Positions 44,151-54,285 of a stretch of 64,000 nt of DNA are shown here, piece by piece (position 1 is the stretch's first letter; every line of letters begins with the position of its first letter). Source of the stretch: Phascolarctobacterium sp. (lineage in GTDB: Bacteria > Bacillota > Negativicutes > Acidaminococcales > Acidaminococcaceae); NCBI GenBank assembly GCA_030523325.1, contig JAUNIS010000010.1, forward strand, positions 1 through 64,000, in the 5' to 3' direction. A model generated the notes under the pieces. It was not told the DNA's origin, did no database searches, and saw nothing but the letters and a program-made list of their open reading frames with translations. The position numbers and the translations under genes are program-made.

Positions 44151-45179
44151 ATGGATAAAATGTGGAAGGGTATTGGTCTTTGTCTTGTAATTGCAATTCC
44201 TTCTTGGTTTTTAGGAAAAATGTTTCCCATCATTGGTGGGGCAGTTATTGCAATTTTAGTTGGCATGCTGCTCGGTCAATTTATTAAAGATAAAAAACCT
44301 TTTGCCGATGGCATCAAATTTACCTCGAAAAAAATTCTTCAATGGGCAGTCATTCTTTTAGGCTTTGGTTTGAACCTGAATGTTATTTTAAAAACAGGTC
44401 AAGAATCCTTGCCCATCATCATCAGCACCATTGCGACTTCGCTCATTATTTCTTATGTGCTCTGTAAAGCCATGAATATTCCTGAAAAAATTTCTACGCT
44501 TGTAGGTGTTGGCTCCTCAATTTGTGGAGGCAGTGCGGTTGCCGCAGCCGCACCCGTAATCGATGCGGATGACGAAGAGGTTGCTCAAGCAATTTCCGTA
44601 ATCTTTTTCTTCAATGTTGTAGCAGCTCTTGTCTTTCCGACATTGGGCGTGCTTCTAGGTATGTCACACGCAAGTGGTTATGGGTTTGGCGTATTCGCGG
44701 GCACAGCAGTTAACGATACTTCATCTGTTACGGCTTGTGCCGCCTCTTGGGATAGTATGTGGAATCTAGGCGCAAGTACTCTAGACACGGCTGTCACCGT
44801 CAAGCTCACTCGAACTCTTGCAATCATTCCAATTTGTCTTGGCCTCTCGTACTTGCGTATGCAAGCTGTTAAAAAAGAAGGTGGCGCGAGTAAGTCGGTC
44901 GATGTCAAAGCAATCTTCCCTATGTTCATTCTTTATTTTGTTTTGGCAAGTGTCATCACAACCATTTGCACAAGCATGGGTGTAAGCGCTGATATTTTCG
45001 CTCCTATTAAAACTACGAGTAAATTTTTCATCGTTCTTGCTATGGCAGCTATTGGTCTAAATACCGACATTGTTAAATTAATTAAGTCAGGAGGCAAACC
45101 CATCGTCATGGGTTTCTGCTGTTGGGTTGGCATCACCGTCGTTAGTCTCGTGATGCAAAAATTCTTAGGAATTTGGTAA
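44151..45179 (+). CDS. YeiH-family (UPF0324) putative sulfate/organosulfonate exporter
   Basis: A 342-residue membrane protein with about nine to ten helices. Family motifs: [45 protein letters not shown] and [17 protein letters not shown]. The UPF0324/YeiH family is commonly annotated as a sulfate exporter; the actual substrate is not established. Close behind brnQ (6 nt), so co-transcribed. Confidence 0.85.
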   Translation: MDKMWKGIGLCLVIAIPSWFLGKMFPIIGGAVIAILVGMLLGQFIKDKKPFADGIKFTSKKILQWAVILLGFGLNLNVILKTGQESLPIIISTIATSLIISYVLCKAMNIPEKISTLVGVGSSICGGSAVAAAAPVIDADDEEVAQAISVIFFFNVVAALVFPTLGVLLGMSHASGYGFGVFAGTAVNDTSSVTACAASWDSMWNLGASTLDTAVTVKLTRTLAIIPICLGLSYLRMQAVKKEGGASKSVDVKAIFPMFILYFVLASVITTICTSMGVSADIFAPIKTTSKFFIVLAMAAIGLNTDIVKLIKSGGKPIVMGFCCWVGITVVSLVMQKFLGIW

Positions 45180-45186
45180 AAAAATA

Positions 45187-45225
45187 TCCCGCTCTCAAAA
45201 AGTTCTTTTTGGGGCGGGAATTTTT
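45187..45225. terminator. Terminator between convergent YeiH and MerR genes
   Basis: tcccgc...aaaaa pairs with ttttt...gcggga; a T-run follows on the plus side and an A-run precedes on the left. Confidence 0.8.
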
Positions 45226-45268
45226 GTATTTACTTATTATCGTTTAGGAGGATATCCGCACTGAAAAA

Positions 45269-45661
45269 TCAGTCTGCTTTTCTTTCCCAAACTAATTCGC
45301 CGGTACGCACAGCTTCCTCGTAGCAGGAAATTTTATAATTTAGACGAGCGATTGTTTCGTCTAATTGTTTGTATTGAGCTACGAGTTCATTTCTTTGCTC
45401 GGTTAAAAGCTCTAAACGTTCTTGGAAGGTCGAGCTACCTTGCTGGTAAAGTTCTAAGTATCTAATAAGTCCATCCACAGCAAGACCGGCTGAGCGCATG
45501 CATTTAGCGTGCTCAACCCAGCTGATATCCTGTTGATTAAAATCACGCACGCCACTTGCATTACGATTAATAGGAGGAATGACTCCGACTTTTTCGTAAT
45601 AACGAATTGTATCAGCTGATATACCGTATCTTTCACTTACCTGTTTAATGCTTAAGCCCAT
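45269..45661 (-). CDS. MerR-family regulator (AdhR/NmlR-like)
   Basis: A 130-residue regulator. Winged-helix DNA-binding start IKQVSERYGISADTIRYYEKVGVI (about 5-28), a coiled-coil dimerisation helix (about 75-112). A single conserved-position cysteine, C54 in HAKCMRSAG, corresponds to the sensing cysteine of AdhR/NmlR-type regulators of aldehyde or electrophile stress. It follows the lipoprotein gene by 9 nt. A matching palindrome lies in the promoter of that gene, so autoregulation is likely. Confidence 0.87.
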   Translation of the reverse strand: MGLSIKQVSERYGISADTIRYYEKVGVIPPINRNASGVRDFNQQDISWVEHAKCMRSAGLAVDGLIRYLELYQQGSSTFQERLELLTEQRNELVAQYKQLDETIARLNYKISCYEEAVRTGELVWERKAD

Positions 45662-45670
45662 GGTGTCCTC

Positions 45671-46201
45671 CTATTTTTTGTTTCCTTTTGTTTTTTTATA
45701 TTCTTCAAGACGATTTTGAGTAATCAAAGTGCAGGTAATATTGCCGGGACCGAAGAGACCTTTAAGGTCGTGATTATCTTCCTTGCTCACGCGACCTAGT
45801 CTTGTGAAATTCCATTGGTTTTTGTCGTAATAAATTACGAAGCGACTACCTTGATAAAGAATGACATCGCCTTGATCGGTGCTGATTTCTTCATCGTTAC
45901 GAGGCAATGTAAAACCTAATTCGCCAACCTTTTCAAAATTACCAAAGTCATGCATGTCAATAGTAACATTCTTTGTTTCCAACATCTTTAGCAAGGCTGC
46001 AGAACTAGAGTTGCCCGTTAAATCTATTTTGATAATTTTCTTGCCCACGTCAGCATAGATGCTTTGACCTTGAGCTTGTGCATTTGTTTGTGTTGGTGCA
46101 GCCTGTTTTTCTTGCTTAGCTTCGCTCTTAGATGCACTGCCACAACCGACGCAACAAATAGTTAGCAGTAAAATAGTCATAATTAATAAACTTTTTTTCA
46201 T
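45671..46201 (-). CDS. Lipoprotein with cyclophilin-like fold domain
   Basis: A 176-residue exported lipoprotein. Signal peptide at about 1-19 with lipobox CVGC (lipidated C20), a Ser/Lys/Gln-rich linker to about 46, then a domain resembling cyclophilin-like-fold proteins: ALLKMLETKNVTIDMHDFGNFEKVGELGFTLPRNDEEISTDQGDVILYQGSRFVIYYDKNQWNF. Such domains have no shown isomerase activity. First gene of the lipoprotein-merR operon, which may respond to electrophiles. Confidence 0.78.
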   Translation of the reverse strand: MKKSLLIMTILLLTICCVGCGSASKSEAKQEKQAAPTQTNAQAQGQSIYADVGKKIIKIDLTGNSSSAALLKMLETKNVTIDMHDFGNFEKVGELGFTLPRNDEEISTDQGDVILYQGSRFVIYYDKNQWNFTRLGRVSKEDNHDLKGLFGPGNITCTLITQNRLEEYKKTKGNKK

Positions 46202-46226
46202 GGTTCAATCCTCCTCGTTTAAATCT

Positions 46227-46256
46227 ATTATATCCTTTGAGTTAACTCTAAGGCAA
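46227..46256 (-). promoter_or_regulatory. MerR-type promoter/operator of the lipoprotein-merR operon
   Basis: Minus strand: TTGCCT, 18-bp spacer, TATAAT. The spacer region holds CTTAGAGTTAACTCAAAG (46,235-46,252), an 18-bp palindrome with one mismatched pair. A palindrome between -35 and -10 is the usual site of MerR-family activators. Confidence 0.8.
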
Positions 46257-46261
46257 GAGGC

Positions 46262-46296
46262 GAAAATAAAAAAGTGCCCTCAAAAGAGAAGGCACT
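46262..46296 (-). terminator. Terminator after the M18 aminopeptidase gene
   Basis: Minus strand: AGTGCC / GGCACT stem, then TTTTTTATTTTC. It ends beside the -35 of the next operon. Confidence 0.8.
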
Positions 46297-46303
46297 CATT
46301 AGC

Positions 46304-47605
46304 TTAATAATTAATTTGAATTTCTGTGTTACTTTTTACATCAATATCAGCTGTGTAAAATTTTTGCAAAGCTTTAATCATCAGCTCCACGTCTTTTGTT
46401 CCAGCAGTTTCGTAGGCTGAATGCATGGCGAGCTGGGGCAGACCAACATCAACAGTATGCATACTCACTTGTGTATTAGCAAGATTACCCAAGGTGCTGC
46501 CACCAAGCATGTCGCTGCGATTCAAGAAGGTTTGCGAGGGTACGCCTGCTTCTTTACAAATTTCTCTAAACACGGAAGCACTGATGCCGTCGGAGGTATA
46601 TTTTTGATTGGCACTAAATTTTACAACAGGTCCGCTATTCATAAAGCAACGGTTTTCCTTGTCGCAGTATTCAGGATGATTAGGATGGAGAGCATGAGCA
46701 TTGTCTGCACTGATCATAAAGCTTTTAGCAATGGCTTGATAATATTCTTCTGCAGATTTTCCCAGGGCAGTGTTAATGCGTTTTAAAATATCAGCCAAGA
46801 ATGTTCCGTTAGCACCTTGCTTAGAAGTGCTGCCAACTTCCTCGTTGTCAAAGCAACAAGCAACATTGATACCATATTTGGACTCGGAGGAAGCAAAAGC
46901 TTCAAAGGAAGTAAAAGCGCATTCTAAGTCGTCAATTTTTGGAGAACCTATGAATTCGTTCTCATCGCCAAAAATTGAACCCGGCATGCGATTATAGAGA
47001 TATAAATCATGGGCGATGATGTCTTCGACCCTTACGTTTAAATTTTCAGCAATTAACTTCAGGAGCTTGCCTTCTTTATTGCCATTAGCAAAAAGGGGAA
47101 GCATATCAACTTGGTTATTAATAGCAAAACCTTTATTAATTTCGCGGTTAAAATGAATTGCTACGTTGGGTATGATGAGCAAGTCTCTGTCCATATTGAC
47201 GAGCGCCGCCTTAATTCCTTGTTCGGTGCGAACAAGCACTCGACCTGCGACGCTTAAGGGGCGATCAAACCAGGTGGAACAAATCATACCGCCATAAGCT
47301 TCAACGTTGAGCTTTGTGTAATCCTTGTCGGCACTATCAAAGCTAGATTTTAATTTGAAGGTGGGGCTATCGCTGTGACTGGCAACGAGCTGGTAGTGGT
47401 AATTACTTAAATTCTTGGCAAGAGCAAAGGCGATGATACTGCTTTGATTTCGAACGACAAAATATTTGCCACCATTTTTTAAGTTAAAGTTTTCCGTTTC
47501 ATTTAGTTCAACGAAACCGGCATTTTCTAATTTGTTTTGCAAATTTTGAACTGCATGGAACATGCTCGGACTGTTTTTGATAAAATTTAAAAATTGCGTA
47601 ACCAT
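46304..47605 (-). CDS. apeB: M18-family aminopeptidase
   Basis: A 433-residue zinc aminopeptidase. Metal-site and family motifs: VASHSDSPTFKLK (about 76-88), HDLYLYNR, SPKIDDLECAF, CFDNEEVGSTSKQGA, SADNAHALHPNHPE, and the C-terminal LPQLAMHSAYETAG. Cleaves N-terminal, typically acidic or neutral, residues from peptides in the cytoplasm. Single-gene unit. No clear promoter was found in the divergent gap. Confidence 0.93.
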   Translation of the reverse strand: MVTQFLNFIKNSPSMFHAVQNLQNKLENAGFVELNETENFNLKNGGKYFVVRNQSSIIAFALAKNLSNYHYQLVASHSDSPTFKLKSSFDSADKDYTKLNVEAYGGMICSTWFDRPLSVAGRVLVRTEQGIKAALVNMDRDLLIIPNVAIHFNREINKGFAINNQVDMLPLFANGNKEGKLLKLIAENLNVRVEDIIAHDLYLYNRMPGSIFGDENEFIGSPKIDDLECAFTSFEAFASSESKYGINVACCFDNEEVGSTSKQGANGTFLADILKRINTALGKSAEEYYQAIAKSFMISADNAHALHPNHPEYCDKENRCFMNSGPVVKFSANQKYTSDGISASVFREICKEAGVPSQTFLNRSDMLGGSTLGNLANTQVSMHTVDVGLPQLAMHSAYETAGTKDVELMIKALQKFYTADIDVKSNTEIQINY

Positions 47606-47675
47606 GTTTTCACTCCTTGGCTATGATGTTAAACATATTTTAACACAGACTGAGTCAAAAGGAGAAAAATTTCTT

Positions 47676-47704
47676 TTGCAAGTTAGGGGAAATTTTACTA
47701 TAAT
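47676..47704 (+). promoter_or_regulatory. Promoter of hydE
   Basis: TTGCAA, 17-bp spacer, TATAAT; 33 bp before the start codon. Confidence 0.75.
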
Positions 47705-47736
47705 TGAACCAATAAATCTTTAAATTTTGAGGCAGT

Positions 47737-48777
47737 ATGAAAGAACTTAGTGATTACATAAAAGTTTTACAAGAGAATAGCGATTTGCCTGATAAGGAGC
47801 TTGGCTTAGTTGTTGCAAGTGAAGAGGCCAATGTTTTGCTTGCACCAAGAGCTGACAGCGTTCGTCAAGAACATTATGGCAAGGACGTGTACGTACGTGG
47901 GCTGATTGAATTTACGAATTATTGTCGCAATAATTGTTATTATTGTGGTATACGTGCAGGTAATACTCAGGCTTTGCGATATCGTCTTACGCAAGAAGAA
48001 ATTCTTTCCTGTTGCGCTGAAGGATACGACCTGGGCTTTCGAACCTTTGTTTTACAGGGCGGGGAAGATTTGCATTTTAGTGACAAGGATATTTGCAGCC
48101 TTGTCACTGGCATTAAAGAAAAGCATCCCGATTGTGCTGTGACCCTGTCTGTCGGCGAAAAAGAGAGAGCGAGCTATAAGGCATATTTTGACGCTGGGGC
48201 CGACCGCTATTTGCTGCGGCATGAAACGGCTTGTGACACGCATTATAGAATGCTGCATCCGGAAAGTCTGAGCTTAGCTAATCGCAAGAGATGTCTTTGG
48301 GACCTTAAAGAAATTGGCTATCAAGTTGGCTCTGGCTTTATGGTTGGCTCGCCTTATCAATCAACGGAGAATTTAGTTGCAGATTTGCGTTTCTTGCAAG
48401 AGCTCGAGCCGGACATGATTGGTATAGGGCCATTTCTTAGTCACAAGGATACTCCGTTTAAGAATCAAGCAAATGGAAGCTTTACGCAAAGCATAAGATT
48501 AGTTTCCATACTGCGTTTAATGTTTCCTTACGCGCTTATACCCGCAACAACTGCCTTGGGAACAATTCATCCACAAGGCAGAGAGATGGGCATCAAGGCA
48601 GGAGCTAACGTCGTTATGCCAAACCTTTCTCCTTTGCGTGTACGCAAGCTTTACCAACTGTACGATAACAAAATTTCCACAGGCGAGGAATCGGCCCAAT
48701 GCATAGCAGATTTAAAAAAGCGAATGGAAGGCATTGGCTACAAGGTTGTCAGTGCAAGAGGCGACGTGAAGAGATGA
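47737..48777 (+). CDS. hydE: [FeFe]-hydrogenase H-cluster radical SAM maturase HydE
   Basis: A 346-residue radical SAM enzyme. The SAM cluster is C63-x3-C67-x2-C70 (CRNNCYYC). IGPFLSHKDTPFKNQANG and TTALGTIHPQGREMGIKAGANVVMPNLSP are HydE-like and distinguish it from biotin synthase. Builds part of the hydrogenase H-cluster dithiolate/cyanide site. No hydF, hydG or hydrogenase gene is in the window, so its partners must be elsewhere. Confidence 0.9.
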   Translation: MKELSDYIKVLQENSDLPDKELGLVVASEEANVLLAPRADSVRQEHYGKDVYVRGLIEFTNYCRNNCYYCGIRAGNTQALRYRLTQEEILSCCAEGYDLGFRTFVLQGGEDLHFSDKDICSLVTGIKEKHPDCAVTLSVGEKERASYKAYFDAGADRYLLRHETACDTHYRMLHPESLSLANRKRCLWDLKEIGYQVGSGFMVGSPYQSTENLVADLRFLQELEPDMIGIGPFLSHKDTPFKNQANGSFTQSIRLVSILRLMFPYALIPATTALGTIHPQGREMGIKAGANVVMPNLSPLRVRKLYQLYDNKISTGEESAQCIADLKKRMEGIGYKVVSARGDVKR

Positions 48778-48794
48778 ATTTTTTATGAGGGTAG

Positions 48795-49319
48795 ATGAAA
48801 ATGCAAATAATATGCGAAAAACTTGGAATCAAGAATACCTGCATTGATTTAGATTTTATGAATAAATATTTTAAATCCGATTTGTTAAAATCAGGCGGCG
48901 AAATTCCCGAGGGAGCATACAATGCGGATAATATGGAGTCAACGGTTGTTCCTTTTAGGAATGGTATTATGCTTGCAATAGCAGCTGGCCTTGCAGAAAG
49001 CAGATGCTTAGATGTGCTCGTGCTGGGTAATCATAGTGGTGACCATACGATTTATCCTGACTGTCGACCAAAATTTATTGCTGGCATTGAAGATGCGATT
49101 TTTCATGGAACTTCTAACAATGTGAAAGTGATTTCGCCGTTCTGTGATATTACTAAAACTGATATTGTTAAGCTTGGCAAGAAGCTTGGTGTAGATTTTT
49201 CCTTGACTTATTCTTGTTATAAAGGCGGGGAAAAGCATTGCGGGAAATGTGGAACCTGTCAAGAGAGAATAGAAGCATTTCATGACGCCAGGGTTAAAGA
49301 CCCTACAATCTACGAATAA
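48795..49319 (+). pseudogene. queC: 5'-truncated queC (7-cyano-7-deazaguanine synthase remnant)
   Basis: The 174-residue frame matches QueC from about residue 50 on: CEKLGIKNTCIDLDF, VVPFRNGIMLAIAAGLAE, and the zinc motif SCYKGGEKHCGKCGTC. The first 45-50 residues, which in QueC carry the ATP-pyrophosphatase loop SGGxDS, are missing. The sequence upstream is the intact end of hydE, so a deletion is likely and not a frameshift. An SD (gaggg) lies 9 nt before the ATG at 48,801, so a fragment could still be translated. Probably inactive alone; a new function cannot be excluded. Confidence 0.75.
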
Positions 49320-49333
49320 ACGCGGAGGGGCAA

Positions 49334-50530
49334 ATGATTACCAAATCTTTTATTGAATTTTTATATGAAGCAGCGCATATTCAACGTTGGAACGATCATA
49401 TTCGTCCTAATGGTTTCACTGAGCTCGACAAGCAAGCCCACAAGATGATGATTATGTACGTTCTCGCTCGTCATGAAGAGGATGATCATAATGCTAAATT
49501 AAATTGGCGCGTTTTGGTCGAGGGCGGCATTTACGAATTTTTGCATCGCAATATTATTACGGATATTAAGCCCCCGATTTTTCACGAGCTTATGCGCATT
49601 CACGGTGCGGAACTGAACGAATGGGTTTACAAGGAAATTCGTCGTCGCATTCCGGATATTAGCGAAGAATTTATGACAGGCATCAAAAATTATTTGGAGA
49701 AGCCGGAAGAACATAAATTAGAAAAGAAAATTCTTAGGGCAGCTCATTATCTTGCAACCCAATGGGAATTTGAAATAATTTACCATTTTAATCAGGGTAT
49801 TTACGGAGTAGAAGAAACGAAGCAAGCCATCAACAATGAAATAGAGGACCATTACGATTTATCTGGCGTACAAAAGTTGGCGCTTAAAGGCAAGACTTCG
49901 AAATTTGTGGATCTCATTGGCAAATTGCGTTTCCAAAAACGTTGGGCTCAGTCACCTCGCGTGCCTGAAACATCCGTTATGGGGCACGTGCTTATCGTAG
50001 CAATTATGGGATATTTCTGTGCTTTGGAGATGGGCGCATGTGATGAGCGCATTGTCGACGATTTTCTCTGTGGACTTTTTCATGATTTACCAGAGGTTTT
50101 AACTCGCGATATTATTTCACCAGTGAAACGCAGTGTGGAAGGCCTCGACGTTTTAATTAAAACCATCGAAGAGCGTCAGATTCACGATCAAATTCTTCCG
50201 CTTATTCCTGCAAACTGGCACAAGGACATCCTGTATTACACAATGAATGAATTTGCTAACAAGATTACTCTTGATGGTAAGGAGGTCGAGGTAAGCATCG
50301 AGGAGCTCAACAGTAAATATAACATGGACGGCTTCAAGGTTATCGATGGAGCCGTGCTTAAGGGCTGCGATAATTTGGCTGCCTTTGTGGAAGCATGGCT
50401 CAGTAAAAGATACGGCATTACGTCTCATCATTTGGAAGAGGCAATCGTTTCCATTAAAGCTCAATATAAAAATAAAATTGTCGGTGGCGTAAATTTTGGA
50501 CGCGTTTATGACGAGTTCGAGGATATTTGA
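49334..50530 (+). CDS. HD-domain protein with tandem YfbR-like halves
   Basis: A 398-residue protein. The C-terminal half has an HD signature (ETSVMGHVLIVAIMGYFC, then LFHDLPEVLTRDIISPVK) like YfbR 5'-nucleotidases. The N-terminal half (IQRWNDHIRPNGFTELDKQAHKMMIMYVLARHEEDDH) looks like a second, degenerate copy. Good SD (ggagggg). It follows the queC remnant by 14 nt. Its stop codon is part of the -35 box of the queT promoter. Substrate unknown; nucleotide dephosphorylation is the family-based guess. Confidence 0.8.
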   Translation: MITKSFIEFLYEAAHIQRWNDHIRPNGFTELDKQAHKMMIMYVLARHEEDDHNAKLNWRVLVEGGIYEFLHRNIITDIKPPIFHELMRIHGAELNEWVYKEIRRRIPDISEEFMTGIKNYLEKPEEHKLEKKILRAAHYLATQWEFEIIYHFNQGIYGVEETKQAINNEIEDHYDLSGVQKLALKGKTSKFVDLIGKLRFQKRWAQSPRVPETSVMGHVLIVAIMGYFCALEMGACDERIVDDFLCGLFHDLPEVLTRDIISPVKRSVEGLDVLIKTIEERQIHDQILPLIPANWHKDILYYTMNEFANKITLDGKEVEVSIEELNSKYNMDGFKVIDGAVLKGCDNLAAFVEAWLSKRYGITSHHLEEAIVSIKAQYKNKIVGGVNFGRVYDEFEDI

Positions 50531-50555
50531 CAACCATTTAACTTTGTTATATAAT
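50527..50555 (+). promoter_or_regulatory. Consensus promoter of queT-queF
   Basis: TTGACA, 17-bp spacer, TATAAT: a full match to the sigma-A consensus. The -35 hexamer contains the TGA stop of the HD gene. Confidence 0.88.
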
Positions 50556-50572
50556 TCTTACGTTATTTAACA

Positions 50573-50612
50573 AGACAGTTCGCGACCATCCTGTCTTTAA
50601 ACAAAACTACGG
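50573..50612 (+). promoter_or_regulatory. preQ1-I riboswitch aptamer
   Basis: P1 is agacag / ctgtct (50,573-50,578 and 50,591-50,596) with a 12-nt C-containing loop ttcgcgaccatc, followed by the A-rich tail tttaaacaaaactacgg that folds back as a pseudoknot. Size, loop and tail match preQ1-I aptamers such as the Thermoanaerobacter type. The downstream queT-queF genes confirm the ligand context. Confidence 0.85.
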
Positions 50613-50649
50613 ACCAACGCTTGAATAAAGCATTACTTTGTTATGCAAG

Positions 50650-50680
50650 GGTTTCGTCTGTGGGCGAAGCCTTTTTTATT
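50650..50680 (+). terminator. Terminator of the preQ1 riboswitch
   Basis: ggtttcgtc pairs with ggcgaagcc (9 bp, two G-U), followed by ttttttattt. It lies between aptamer and queT, so preQ1 binding should reduce queT-queF transcription. Confidence 0.85.
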
Positions 50681-50711
50681 TGCAAAGGGTCCTTTTATCT
50701 AGGAGGACAAA

Positions 50712-51206
50712 ATGAATAATAATCGTAAGCTTGCCATCTCAGCTATGGCTATCGCTCTCTATGTTGTTGTTATGATGTGTACCCAAAGCTTTGCCTTTGG
50801 TCAATATCAAGTACGCATTGCCACTTCTCTTTATGGTTTGAGCGCTCTCTTTCCCTTTTTGGTTGTTCCTATGGGCATTGCTAATGTGTTAAGCAATACA
50901 ATCATGGGTGGCTTGGGTATTTTAGATATGATTGGCGGTTTTATTGTCGGTATCCTTACCACAAGCCTTATTGTTTTTGGCAAAAAGCAAGGTTGTGGCA
51001 ATTGGATTATCGGTGTAGCCGTAACCTTCGTTCCAGGTCTTTTAGTACCTGTTTGGTTAAGCTATCTTTTAAATATTCCTTATCTCGTACTTGCTTCTTC
51101 TCTTTTAATTGGCCAATTTATTGCAGGTGTTGCAGGTGTGGCTCTTGTGACTGCGTTAGAAAAAGTTGGCGTCGGTAGTGTGATGTTCGTTGGAGGAAAC
51201 AAATAA
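50712..51206 (+). CDS. queT: Queuosine precursor ECF transporter S component QueT
   Basis: A 164-residue membrane protein with five to six hydrophobic segments. The N-terminus [44 protein letters not shown] is the QueT-type substrate-binding S component. It needs the shared ECF energising module encoded elsewhere. Under preQ1-riboswitch control, so it probably imports preQ0/preQ1 or queuine. Its stop overlaps the queF start (TAATG). Confidence 0.9.
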   Translation: MNNNRKLAISAMAIALYVVVMMCTQSFAFGQYQVRIATSLYGLSALFPFLVVPMGIANVLSNTIMGGLGILDMIGGFIVGILTTSLIVFGKKQGCGNWIIGVAVTFVPGLLVPVWLSYLLNIPYLVLASSLLIGQFIAGVAGVALVTALEKVGVGSVMFVGGNK

Positions 51207-51706
51207 TGGCTTCTGGTCGCAGCAAGGAAGAACTTCAAGGCGTAAGTCTTTTAGGCAATAAAAATACTAAATACAAAAGCGATTATGCTCCTGAGGTTTT
51301 GGAGTCCTTTCAAAATAAGCATCCTGAAAATGATTATTGGGTAAAATTTAATTGTCCGGAATTTACAAGTCTTTGTCCCATGACTGGGCAGCCGGATTTT
51401 GCAACTATTTATATTTCCTACGTACCTGACCAAAAATTGGTGGAGTCCAAATCCCTCAAGCTGTATCTTTTCAGCTTTCGTAATCATGGTGACTTTCACG
51501 AAGATTGCGTGAATATTATCATGAAGGATTTGATCAAACTTTTAGAGCCAAAATACATCGAGGTCTGGGGAAAGTTTTTGCCCCGGGGTGGTTTATCCAT
51601 CGATCCCTTTGCGAATTATGGTAAAAGCGGAACCGAATGGGAAGCGGCTGCTAAAAAACGTCTTTTTATGCACGATATGTATCCGGAAATCGTTAACAAT
51701 CGTTAA
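51206..51706 (+). CDS. queF: NADPH-dependent preQ0 reductase QueF
   Basis: A 166-residue T-fold enzyme that reduces preQ0 to preQ1. [24 protein letters not shown] contains the catalytic cysteine of the unimodular QueF family, and the [24 protein letters not shown] stretch is the QueF NADPH motif. Coupled to queT. With queC truncated nearby, the imported precursor may be preQ0, which QueF would convert. Confidence 0.93.
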   Translation: MASGRSKEELQGVSLLGNKNTKYKSDYAPEVLESFQNKHPENDYWVKFNCPEFTSLCPMTGQPDFATIYISYVPDQKLVESKSLKLYLFSFRNHGDFHEDCVNIIMKDLIKLLEPKYIEVWGKFLPRGGLSIDPFANYGKSGTEWEAAAKKRLFMHDMYPEIVNNR

Positions 51707-51712
51707 AGTCTT

Positions 51713-51752
51713 AAGTCTCTGTGAAAATTTTGCAGAGACTTTTAATTTTGCG
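51713..51752 (+). terminator. Terminator after queF
   Basis: A perfect 9-bp stem (aagtctctg / cagagactt) followed by ttaatttt. Confidence 0.85.
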
Positions 51753-52030
51753 ATTGTCTGTAAAAACTTTTTTCATTTACTCTCTGAACCTTGCGTTAAT
51801 AATTTTTTTCAGTATGCCCTCTGAATTTTGTCAAAACTTTTTATTCGGTACAGAAAAGTAGACTTGGCTAAAATTTTTTTGCATCGAAGCTTTATCATTT
51901 GTTCTTGTTTTTAATCCATCGAACGCACAGCTCGATTCCACAATTATCAATCATTAATTACAAATTATTAATCATAAAGCCGAGGTTTAGATTTCTTCAC
52001 TTATAACTCAGTCCATATCACTAAAAAACT
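51753..52030. other. AT-rich intergenic stretch without a recognisable gene
   Basis: No ORF with an SD and no known RNA motif was seen. It contains a degenerate intergenic sequence around 51,927-51,975 (tcgattccacaattatcaat...). On the opposite strand this resembles the gap between gcvT and gcvH. Confidence 0.5.
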
Positions 52031-52032
52031 GG

Positions 52033-52045
52033 GACGAAATTCGTC
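52033..52045 (+). promoter_or_regulatory. Candidate CggR operator upstream of the -35
   Basis: A perfect palindrome, gacgaaattcgtc, preceded by gg, giving GGGAC-N6-CGTCT. It ends 2 bp before the -35. Confidence 0.45.
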
Positions 52046-52047
52046 TC

Positions 52048-52077
52048 TTGTACTTTATTTATCTATTAGAGTATGCT
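52048..52077 (+). promoter_or_regulatory. Predicted promoter of the cggR glycolytic operon
   Basis: TTGTAC, 18-bp spacer, TATGCT, about 95 bp before cggR. Confidence 0.6.
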
Positions 52078-52119
52078 AAAATTAGAATGATGGAAATTTG
52101 ACTTTCCGTTTTCCCGATG

Positions 52120-52134
52120 ATGTCCGTGGGACAT
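52120..52134 (+). promoter_or_regulatory. Candidate second CggR operator in the leader
   Basis: ATGTCC-GTG-GGACAT, a perfect palindrome with GGAC/GTCC half-sites, located about 40 bp downstream of the -10. Confidence 0.5.
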
Positions 52135-52173
52135 TGAAGGTTCCTCGGTGGACAAGTTTTTGTTGAGGGGCTT

Positions 52174-54269
<2,096 letters not shown>

Positions 54270-54285
54270 TTAAGGAGAGATTTCC

